Made by a program: the position numbers and the translations under genes
Shown here: one piece after another, positions 6,090-12,334 of the stretch
How positions within the stretch are numbered: the stretch's first letter is position 1
How the letters are laid out: every line of letters starts with the position of its first letter
NCBI GenBank assembly: GCA_030430515.1
Contig: JAUIKX010000085.1
Coordinates: 1 to 12,334, forward strand
From: Gammaproteobacteria bacterium
GTDB taxonomy: Bacteria > Pseudomonadota > Gammaproteobacteria > Pseudomonadales > Azotimanducaceae
Direction of reading: 5' to 3'
Length of the DNA: 12,334 bases
The notes under the pieces: model-generated
Databases searched by the model: none
Told to the model about the DNA's origin: nothing
Seen by the model: only the letters and a program-made list of their open reading frames with translations

Positions 6090-7973
6090 GTGAGGGTCAT
6101 CTTTATATTGGCAGGTATGTTGCTGCTCGCAGGGTGCGGGAAAGAGGAAAAATCGCCTCCAGAAGAAGGCGCAGCTATGGCAGAAGCGGAGTCTGGATTA
6201 TCCTCGCCGCAGCCAGTTGCCGAACGTCGGGCGCTCTTCGGCGACCTGCACGTCCACACGCAGCTGTCGTTTGATGCCTTTATCTTCGGCACCCGAAGCA
6301 CCCCTGATTCGGCATATGCTTTTGCCAAAGGGGAGGCGATTGACCACCCGGCAGGCTTTGAGATGCAGCTCGGCGCGCCGCTGGATTTTCTCGGTGTGAC
6401 CGACCATGCCATGTACATGGGCATGTTGCCGGCGATGAGCGATGCTGAAAGCCTGGTGGGGCAGCATCCGATCTCCGTAGGCATTCGCGAAGCGGCCGGT
6501 CCGCAGGAGCGGCTCGCGGCGTTTCAGAAGATGTTTCCCTATCTGCGCAAGCAGCTCGATGGGCCCGATGACCTTCTGGATCCGGATATCGTCCGCTCCG
6601 CCTGGGAGACCACTGTGGCGGCAGCCGAGCGGCATAACGAACCCGGTGCGTTCACGACGTTTGTCGCATACGAGTACACGGCCTCCGGCGCTGAGCGTGA
6701 GAACCTGCATCGCAACGTGGTGTTTGAAGGGGCTGCGCCGGACATACCGTTTTCGAGTATGGATTCGTCGAATCCCGAAGATCTCTGGGACTGGCTCGAT
6801 GCTCAACGTGAGCAGGGTGTTGAGGGCCTGGCCATTCCGCACAACTCCAACGGTTCGGATGGTCTGATGTTCGAGCTGGCGCAAACCGACGGATCGCCGA
6901 TGGATGTGACCTACGCCGAGCAGCGCATGCGTAACGAGCCGCTGGTCGAGGTGACTCAGGTCAAAGGCACCTCCGACACCCACCCACTCCTGTCGCCGAA
7001 TGACGAGTGGGCGGACTTCGAGCTGATGCAGGTGAAGGTGGCAACGGTCATTCCCAGCCAGGCTGAGGGAAGCTATGTGCGTGAGGCCTATGGTAATGGC
7101 CTTGCGATGCAGGAAGAGAGCGGCTTCAACCCCTACAAATTCGGCCTCATCGGTTCGTCGGACACCCATGTGGGGGCGGGGTCTTTCGATGAAGACAACT
7201 ACTGGAGCAAGGTCGGAATCGTCGACGCCACGCCGCAGCAGCGGGGATCCGTACCGCTGGATGAACCCGACAGCGAAGGCAATCGCTATGCGGGTGGCGA
7301 CATCGCTTCCTTCTCCGAGTGGGGTGCATCCGGTCTGGCCGGAGTCTGGGCCGAGGAAAACACCCGCGAGTCGATCTATGCGGCATTTCGGCGCAAGGAA
7401 GCGTTTGCGACGTCCGGTCCGCGTATGAAAGTGCGTTTCTTCGCAGGTTACGACATCGCTGACAAGACGTCAGGTGCGGATCGCATTGCCAGGCTTTACG
7501 ACGACGCGGTGCCCATGGGCGCCGACCTGCTGGCAGATGGCGTAAAGCAGCCTGAGTTTTTCGTCTGGGCCTCGCGTGACGCGGGCTCGGCGCCGTTGCA
7601 GCGGCTTCAGGTGATCAAGGGCTGGGTCGAAGAAGGTGAACGGCAGGAGATGGTTTTTGATGTAGCCTGCTCAGACGGCCTGACCGTCGACCCGAAAACG
7701 CATCGTTGCCCTGACAATGGTGCCGAGGTGAATCCGGCGGATTGCAGCATATCCAGCGACCGGGGCGCGGCGGAGCTCGAAGCCGTGTGGCAGGATCCGA
7801 CGTTCGACGCCGGCCAGCATGCGTTTTACTACGTGCGCGCGCTCGAGAACCCTACCTGCCGCTGGTCGACCTGGGATGCCGTGCGTGCAGGTGTTGCACC
7901 GCGCGAAGATCTGCACGCGACCATTCAGGAGCGGGTCTGGTCTTCTCCAGTGTGGTACGTGCCCCAGACTTGA
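6090..7973 (+). CDS. DUF3604 domain protein, predicted lipoprotein
   Basis: This 627-residue protein belongs to the DUF3604 family, which has a PHP-like metal-binding fold and no firmly known reaction. Metal-ligand-like motifs are FGDLHVHTQLSFD (D52, H54, H56) and VTDHA (D105, H106), with later conserved pieces AIPHNSNGSDG and GLIGSSDTHVGAGSF. The C-terminal part holds the family-like ENTRESIYAAFRRKEAFATSG. I chose GTG at 6090 because GGAGGGG lies at 6074-6080 and the resulting N-terminus, MRVIFILAGMLLLAGC, is a compact lipoprotein signal with LLAG-C as lipobox. ATG at 6069 and TTG at 6045 are in-frame alternatives giving a longer, acidic leader. Placement in the cell envelope is therefore predicted. 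The stop is 4 bp from that of the convergent monooxygenase gene. Confidence 0.87.
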   Translation: MRVIFILAGMLLLAGCGKEEKSPPEEGAAMAEAESGLSSPQPVAERRALFGDLHVHTQLSFDAFIFGTRSTPDSAYAFAKGEAIDHPAGFEMQLGAPLDFLGVTDHAMYMGMLPAMSDAESLVGQHPISVGIREAAGPQERLAAFQKMFPYLRKQLDGPDDLLDPDIVRSAWETTVAAAERHNEPGAFTTFVAYEYTASGAERENLHRNVVFEGAAPDIPFSSMDSSNPEDLWDWLDAQREQGVEGLAIPHNSNGSDGLMFELAQTDGSPMDVTYAEQRMRNEPLVEVTQVKGTSDTHPLLSPNDEWADFELMQVKVATVIPSQAEGSYVREAYGNGLAMQEESGFNPYKFGLIGSSDTHVGAGSFDEDNYWSKVGIVDATPQQRGSVPLDEPDSEGNRYAGGDIASFSEWGASGLAGVWAEENTRESIYAAFRRKEAFATSGPRMKVRFFAGYDIADKTSGADRIARLYDDAVPMGADLLADGVKQPEFFVWASRDAGSAPLQRLQVIKGWVEEGERQEMVFDVACSDGLTVDPKTHRCPDNGAEVNPADCSISSDRGAAELEAVWQDPTFDAGQHAFYYVRALENPTCRWSTWDAVRAGVAPREDLHATIQERVWSSPVWYVPQT

Positions 7974-7977
7974 GCCG

Positions 7978-9570
7978 TCAGGCGGCTTCGAATCCTTCGT
8001 AGCCGCCTTTTGCAACAGCCTCACACTTCTCCGCATAGGCCGGAAAGCCGAGGTAGGGCATGAACACCCTCGGTTTGCCGGGCACGTTGGCACCCAGGTA
8101 CCAGGAATTGCAGCGGGGGTAGAGGGACAGATCGCCGATTTCGTTGACGTGTTCTACCCAGGCATTCTGTGCGGCCAGGGTGGCGTTCACGGTGTGTTTG
8201 CCGCTCTGTTTCATCCACCGGACGCAGTCCGCGATCCATTCCACGTGGTGCTCGATGGACGGCAGCATGTTGGTGAGCACCGAGGGGCTACCCGGGCCGG
8301 TGATCATGAACAGGTTCGGAAAGCCGCTGACGCAGAGGCCCAGATACGTTTTCGGGCCCTCTGACCAAGCCTCACTCAGCGATTTTCCTTCGGTTCCGCG
8401 GATATCGATCCGGCTCATTGCGCCGGTCATGGCGTCGAACCCTGTAGCGAAAACAATGATGTCCACGGCGTGCAGTTCGCCCCCGGCAACGATGCCTGCG
8501 GGTTCGATACGGTCGATGGGTTGCTCGTCGATGCTGACGAGGGAAACGTTCGGCCGGTTGAACGTGGCGTAGTAGTTGGTGTCAACGCAGAGACGCTTGC
8601 AGCCGACGACCCCATTCGGTTTCAGTTTGTCGGCGATGTTCGGGTCTTCGACAATGTCGTCGATCTTGCCGTGTACAAAACGGGCAGCGGTCGCGTTGGC
8701 CTGGGCGTCGAACATCAGATCGGCAAACGAGGCCATGAACGGCAAGCCGCCTGCTGCCCAGCGCGCTTCGTATTCCTGCTCACGCAGTTCCGGCGGCGTG
8801 TCCAGTGCGTTCGCCTCGTTGTAGCGGAAGTTGGCGTGGAATGCCGTGTCGCGCATGGCTTTGCGGAACTCTTTGTAAACGGATTTCCGCTCGCTCACTT
8901 CTGTCTCGGTCAGCGGGCGGTTGTGAGCCGGCACGGAAAAATTGGGCGTGCGCTGAAACACGGTCAGGTGGTCAGCCTCTTGCGCGATCAGAGGGATGCT
9001 CTGAATGCCCGAGCTGCCTGTGCCGATCACGGCCACGCGTTTGCCCTGGAAATCGACGCCGTCTTTAGGCCACAGACCCGTGTGGTAGGTGGCGCCACCA
9101 AAAGACTCACGCCCTTCGATCTCCGGAAGGTTGGCTGACGACAGGCAACCGGTAGCCATCACCACATGCCGGGCAATGTAGCTGGCGCCATCCTCGGTCG
9201 TCACCTGCCACTTCTTCTGCTCATCGTCGAAGTGAGCACTGGTGACCCTCGTTTCCAATTGGATGTCGCGGCGCAGATCGAAACGATCGGCAACATGGTT
9301 GATGTAGCGCAGTATCTCCGGCTGCGTGGCGTACTTCTCGCTCCAGGTCCACTCCTGCTGCAGGGCTTCATCGAACTGGTAGGAGTACTCCATGCTTTCG
9401 ATGTCGCAGCGGGCGCCCGGGTAGCGGTTCCAGAACCAGGTGCCGCCCACGCCGTCACCGGCTTCGAAGACCCGGACCTCGAGTCCGAGGCTGCGCAGCT
9501 TGTGCAGCGTGTAGAGCCCGCCGAATCCCGCTCCCACGACGATCGCATCGAATATCCGCTTACTGTCCAT
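7978..9570 (-). CDS. Baeyer-Villiger-type flavin-containing monooxygenase
   Basis: This protein has 530 residues from the ATG chosen at 9570, and belongs to the type I BVMO/cyclohexanone monooxygenase-like group. Such enzymes use FAD and NADPH to insert oxygen next to a ketone, giving an ester or lactone. The FAD-binding GAGFGG is at 13-18 and GGTW follows near 42-45. The BVMO fingerprint FGGATYHTGLWP is at 157-168, the NADPH-binding GTGSSG at 183-188, the ATG-type motif VFATGFD near 373-379, and R326 in GCKRLCVDT matches the catalytic arginine position. ATG 9570 has GAGGGG 4 nt upstream (plus 9575-9580); a TTG at 9585 would add five residues. The gene lies 33 bp after DUF2239 on the same strand and is probably co-transcribed. 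Substrate is unknown. Confidence 0.93.
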   Translation of the reverse strand: MDSKRIFDAIVVGAGFGGLYTLHKLRSLGLEVRVFEAGDGVGGTWFWNRYPGARCDIESMEYSYQFDEALQQEWTWSEKYATQPEILRYINHVADRFDLRRDIQLETRVTSAHFDDEQKKWQVTTEDGASYIARHVVMATGCLSSANLPEIEGRESFGGATYHTGLWPKDGVDFQGKRVAVIGTGSSGIQSIPLIAQEADHLTVFQRTPNFSVPAHNRPLTETEVSERKSVYKEFRKAMRDTAFHANFRYNEANALDTPPELREQEYEARWAAGGLPFMASFADLMFDAQANATAARFVHGKIDDIVEDPNIADKLKPNGVVGCKRLCVDTNYYATFNRPNVSLVSIDEQPIDRIEPAGIVAGGELHAVDIIVFATGFDAMTGAMSRIDIRGTEGKSLSEAWSEGPKTYLGLCVSGFPNLFMITGPGSPSVLTNMLPSIEHHVEWIADCVRWMKQSGKHTVNATLAAQNAWVEHVNEIGDLSLYPRCNSWYLGANVPGKPRVFMPYLGFPAYAEKCEAVAKGGYEGFEAA

Positions 9571-9603
9571 CTGGCCCCTCAGCAATTTCTCTCTTGAGGA
9601 ACG

Positions 9604-10170
9604 CTAACAGTTCTGCGCTTGCGATTGAACTCGGCCGCCGGGTTCGGTCTGCTCCATGAGATAGCTGGAGAGTCCCTCAGGCCAGTCGGTGATCAGCTTG
9701 CGGAATGTGAGCAGGTCGTTGCCGAAGAGTGCGCGGGTCGCTTCCTCGAAAGAAGGCAGGTTGCCGCCCACCGCCGACATCACCTTCCACAATGCCTCGG
9801 GCTCCACCCGGCTCACCGCCGACGGGTCATCCTTCATGGCCTGCTCTACCAGGGCGCGCAGAACCACAGAGGGGCTGCGTCCCTGACCTGCCAGCCACTG
9901 CCAGTGCCTGGGCAGGAGGGTCACTTCTTTGCTGGTGACCCCGAGTTTCGGGCGCCCGCGGCCTTTCGTCGACGGGGTGGCCCGGTCGATTACGTCCTCG
10001 AGCGAACCGCGAAAATCGAAATCCCGCTGCAGCCCGCTTTTGACTTCGAAGATCAGAATCTGTGCGGCATTGATATGTTCATCGATGCGCTTTTTCGCTT
10101 CAGCCAGGGTTTCTTCCAATGGCCCCTGCGCGATGCGTGCTCCCTCGAGGAACGCGACATGTTCTTGCAT
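9604..10170 (-). CDS. DUF2239 family protein (possible DNA-binding regulator)
   Basis: The 188-residue protein fits DUF2239 along its length: FLEGARIAQGPLEE near the start, GRGRPKLGV and VTLLPRHWQWLA in the middle, and LPSFEEATRALFGND towards the end. The family has no established role. Two features suggest DNA contact. One is an AT-hook-like GRGRPK core (71-76). The other is a following stretch that reads like a ribbon-helix-helix fold, with a short strand KEVTLLPRH and two helices around QWLAGQG and SPSVVLRALVEQAMK. This is inference. The ATG at 10170 has no good Shine-Dalgarno. It is preceded by a strong promoter with two palindromes (listed separately), so autoregulation is plausible. The monooxygenase gene follows 33 bp downstream. 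Confidence 0.85.
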   Translation of the reverse strand: MQEHVAFLEGARIAQGPLEETLAEAKKRIDEHINAAQILIFEVKSGLQRDFDFRGSLEDVIDRATPSTKGRGRPKLGVTSKEVTLLPRHWQWLAGQGRSPSVVLRALVEQAMKDDPSAVSRVEPEALWKVMSAVGGNLPSFEEATRALFGNDLLTFRKLITDWPEGLSSYLMEQTEPGGRVQSQAQNC

Positions 10171-10177
10171 GATTTAT

Positions 10178-10187
10178 TATCCGGGTA
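10178..10187. promoter_or_regulatory. Operator-like palindrome TATCCGGGTA at the DUF2239 start site
   Basis: This 10-bp site is a one-mismatch copy of the perfect palindrome TACCCGGGTA found 22 bp away. It lies where transcription should begin from the DUF2239 promoter (predicted start about 10189) and 8 bp before the ATG. The 22-bp centre-to-centre spacing is close to two helical turns, which suits cooperative binding by a repressor on one face of the DNA. The regulator is not identified. Confidence 0.6.
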
Positions 10188-10195
10188 AAAATAGA

Positions 10196-10223
10196 ATAAT
10201 ACCCGGGTAATAATGTCCGTCAA
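10196..10223 (-). promoter_or_regulatory. Sigma-70-type promoter of DUF2239 with operator in the spacer
   Basis: On the minus strand TTGACG (plus 10218-10223) and TATTAT (plus 10196-10201) are separated by 16 bp; each matches its consensus at five of six positions. The perfect palindrome TACCCGGGTA (10200-10209) fills the spacer next to, and overlaps, the -10. The -35 starts 1 bp after the stop codon of the esterase gene, so the whole promoter fits in a 54-bp gap. The predicted leader is under 20 nt. Confidence 0.72.
10200..10209. promoter_or_regulatory. Operator-like palindrome TACCCGGGTA overlapping the -10
   Basis: TACCCGGGTA is a perfect 10-bp palindrome embedded in AT-rich flanks, with imperfect symmetry extending to about 20 bp. 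It sits between the -35 and -10 of the DUF2239 promoter, so a protein bound here should block RNA polymerase. Together with the second copy at 10178-10187 it forms a two-site operator. Confidence 0.65.
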
Positions 10224-10224
10224 G

Positions 10225-11745
10225 CTATTTTGCCGGGCTGATCCGCCTGTCGTGGCGCTGCTCCAGAACGTCCAGCCGTTCCGCAATGATCCCGGAGCGC
10301 AGCTCGTCTTTGTCGCTGAGCACGAGCCAATGGTCTGATGCAGGCCGGTAGGCGAACCACTGCTCGAGCCCCTCGACCTTCGGCCGTCCCGTTCGGGCAA
10401 ATTCCACCCAGTAGCTGCCCATCCGGGTGCTCAGGTTGCGGATGGCGGGATTTTCATCCTGGCCGCCGCCGAACAGTATGTAGGCGTCGTATCCATGCGG
10501 GGTTCCCGGCCAGCCGGGTTGGCGCTGATTCTCGGCCAGATCGATGTAGTAGAGGTACGCGGACGACTTCTTGCGGCTCATGGCGGCGCCGAGCCGACGG
10601 CTTGCGAGCAGGTAGCGGTTGTCGCCGAATACCCTCTGCAGGCCGAAGGATTCGCTGACGGCAAAGTCGTCGGCATACGCGTTCCTCAGCGTTGCAAGAT
10701 CCTCGCCGAGTATTTCGCTGAAGCGCGCCTCGCTGAAGCCGGACCGCGGCATGACGGCGCCTTCGAAGCTGTTGCCTCCGGTCATGAACGGCACGTCGGC
10801 CTGTTCGCCGCGGTCAAAGAGGATTGCGGGTTCTTCGCGAAGGGTGGTGCCATCGACGATGGGCACATGAAAGCCATCCACAGCTTCGACGAGCGCCTGT
10901 GCATCGAGGCGCTGCAGGGTTCTGCGGCTCTGCTTTTTGTCCGTCACCCGGGCAACGATCTGCTGTGCGATGGCTTCCGCGTTGTCGGCGGATCCAAGGT
11001 CCATGCCGAGCGGTGCCGGTTCAGGCGCATGCTGGCTGCGCGGCAGTGCCCAGGTGGCATAACCGCTCTGGGCGATTGCGCGATGGAAGAGTCCCTGGGC
11101 AGCGTCGTTGACCATCAGCAGGTCGACCGCCATACCACCGGCGGATACGCCGAAAATGGTGATTTTGTGGGGACTGCCGCCGAATGAGGAGATGTTGTCA
11201 CGCACCCACTGAAGGCCTGCGACCATGTCCATCAACCCGACGTTCGCCTCTTTGTTTTTCAGGGCTGGATGGGCCAGGAAACCCAGCGGACCGAGGCGGT
11301 AGTTGATGGATACCACTACCACGTTCTGTCGGGCCAGCACTTCACCGGGAATCTGATTGCTGCCGAACCGGAAACCGCCGCCGTGTATCCACACCATTAC
11401 GGGCCGGGCACGATCGTCGATGCCCGGCGTCCAGACGTTCAGGTTCAGGCAGTCCTCGCTGGTTGGACCGACGTCCTGACCTGAACCTTCAGGTTGCGGG
11501 CAGGCCGGGCCATAGTTGCTCGCATCGATCTCCTGCCTGGCGCGTTTTACCGGCTTCGGCGGTGTCCACCTCTGGCGCCCGCTCGTGTCCTGGGCGAAGG
11601 GAATGCCCTTGAAGGCGATCACGCCGTTCTCTGCGGAGCCCCTGACAGTGCCGCTGGTCGTATCGACGGCTTTGGCGGTCGCGTTGGCGCCTGAAAGAGC
11701 GCATGCAATTGCGATCAGCAGCGCTATGGTGGTCCGTTGGATCAT
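10225..11745 (-). CDS. Type B carboxylesterase (para-nitrobenzyl esterase-like), secreted
   Basis: This 506-residue protein is an alpha/beta-hydrolase of the carboxylesterase type B family, which hydrolyses carboxylic esters. A Sec signal peptide (about 1-25: short basic start, hydrophobic core, ANATAKA end) predicts export. The oxyanion motif HGGG is at 121-124. The nucleophile S201 lies in GVSAGG (199-204), where most relatives have GESAGG. The triad is completed by E328 in NSFEGA and H417 in PHGYD. EDCLNLNVWTP (97-107) is the second family signature. The ATG has GGAGG 4 nt upstream (plus 11750-11754). The gene is divergent from the second monooxygenase and upstream of DUF2239 and the first monooxygenase. 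It may hydrolyse esters made by the Baeyer-Villiger enzymes, though its export argues for an external substrate. Confidence 0.93.
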   Translation of the reverse strand: MIQRTTIALLIAIACALSGANATAKAVDTTSGTVRGSAENGVIAFKGIPFAQDTSGRQRWTPPKPVKRARQEIDASNYGPACPQPEGSGQDVGPTSEDCLNLNVWTPGIDDRARPVMVWIHGGGFRFGSNQIPGEVLARQNVVVVSINYRLGPLGFLAHPALKNKEANVGLMDMVAGLQWVRDNISSFGGSPHKITIFGVSAGGMAVDLLMVNDAAQGLFHRAIAQSGYATWALPRSQHAPEPAPLGMDLGSADNAEAIAQQIVARVTDKKQSRRTLQRLDAQALVEAVDGFHVPIVDGTTLREEPAILFDRGEQADVPFMTGGNSFEGAVMPRSGFSEARFSEILGEDLATLRNAYADDFAVSESFGLQRVFGDNRYLLASRRLGAAMSRKKSSAYLYYIDLAENQRQPGWPGTPHGYDAYILFGGGQDENPAIRNLSTRMGSYWVEFARTGRPKVEGLEQWFAYRPASDHWLVLSDKDELRSGIIAERLDVLEQRHDRRISPAK

Positions 11746-11782
11746 CTGCCCTCCCGGTGGGTGATCTGAGGTGGGACCATGG

Positions 11783-11797
11783 TACGCTCGCAGCGTA
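11783..11797. promoter_or_regulatory. 15-bp palindrome in divergent esterase/monooxygenase gap
   Basis: TACGCT (11783-11788) and AGCGTA (11792-11797) form a perfect inverted repeat around CGC. It lies in the 87-bp gap between the divergent esterase (minus) and second monooxygenase (plus) genes, 36 bp before the latter's ATG. Size and position fit an operator for a dimeric regulator, such as a TetR-type protein, acting on both genes. No regulator gene is in the window. Confidence 0.55.
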
Positions 11798-11832
11798 AAT
11801 CGTCACAGTGCATTAGGGAGGAGAGACGGGTT

Positions 11833-12334
<502 letters not shown>

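Noticed and set aside
6198..7169. 323-residue open frame on the minus strand
   Set aside because: It is antisense to the DUF3604 gene, whose metal-binding motifs make that strand the coding one.
9571..9585. TTG start at 9585 for the first monooxygenase
   Set aside because: ATG at 9570 has GAGGGG just upstream and places the FAD-binding motif at residue 13, as usual for the family; the TTG start would bury that ribosome binding site in the coding region.
10495..11187. 230-residue open frame on the plus strand
   Set aside because: It is antisense to the esterase; the translation lacks motifs and any plausible ribosome binding site.

Overview
The window looks like chromosomal or large-element DNA from a GC-rich (about 60% by eye) proteobacterium, most likely a marine-type gammaproteobacterium. 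This is inferred from the gene families present: a DUF2868/DUF3482 membrane protein-GTPase pair, a TauD-like oxygenase, a DUF3604 lipoprotein, Baeyer-Villiger-type flavin monooxygenases and a type B carboxylesterase. No rRNA, tRNA, CRISPR array, transposase or integrase was seen. I could not place the genus.

Left edge (1-478): the 5' end of a ParA-type partition ATPase on the minus strand. A control region of 285 bp follows. It holds five in-phase 15-bp repeats, each built on a TC......GA dyad, next to a strikingly AT-rich stretch. ParA plus iterated dyads plus AT-rich DNA resembles a plasmid or integrative-element partition/operator region, and may mark the edge of such an element.

Plus-strand unit (479-4703): a DUF2868 membrane protein, a DUF3482 GTPase, a VOC-superfamily protein and a TauD/TfdA-type Fe(II)/2-oxoglutarate oxygenase. 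The first three are joined by 4-bp ATGA stop/start overlaps. The fourth follows after 9 bp, so all four should be co-transcribed and partly translationally coupled. The unit ends head-on into a minus-strand C-methyltransferase-family gene (4700-5926), with the two stop codons overlapping.

Centre (5927-7973): a 163-bp divergent gap with a bulged hairpin, then a DUF3604 (PHP-like) putative lipoprotein on the plus strand.

Right half (7978-12334): a Baeyer-Villiger-type monooxygenase, a DUF2239 protein and a secreted carboxylesterase, all on the minus strand. A second, paralogous monooxygenase runs divergently off the right edge. Monooxygenases of this type turn ketones into esters or lactones and the esterase could hydrolyse those, so this block reads as a ketone/ester catabolic cassette (inference). 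The DUF2239 gene has its own strong promoter with two TAYCCGGGTA palindromes placed over the spacer/-10 and the start site. A separate 15-bp palindrome lies in the divergent esterase/monooxygenase gap.

Most worth following up: the 15-bp dyad array beside parA; the two-operator DUF2239 promoter together with the DNA-binding look of DUF2239; the methyltransferase that has lost most of its expected zinc cysteines; and the coupling of a membrane/GTPase pair to VOC and oxygenase genes.
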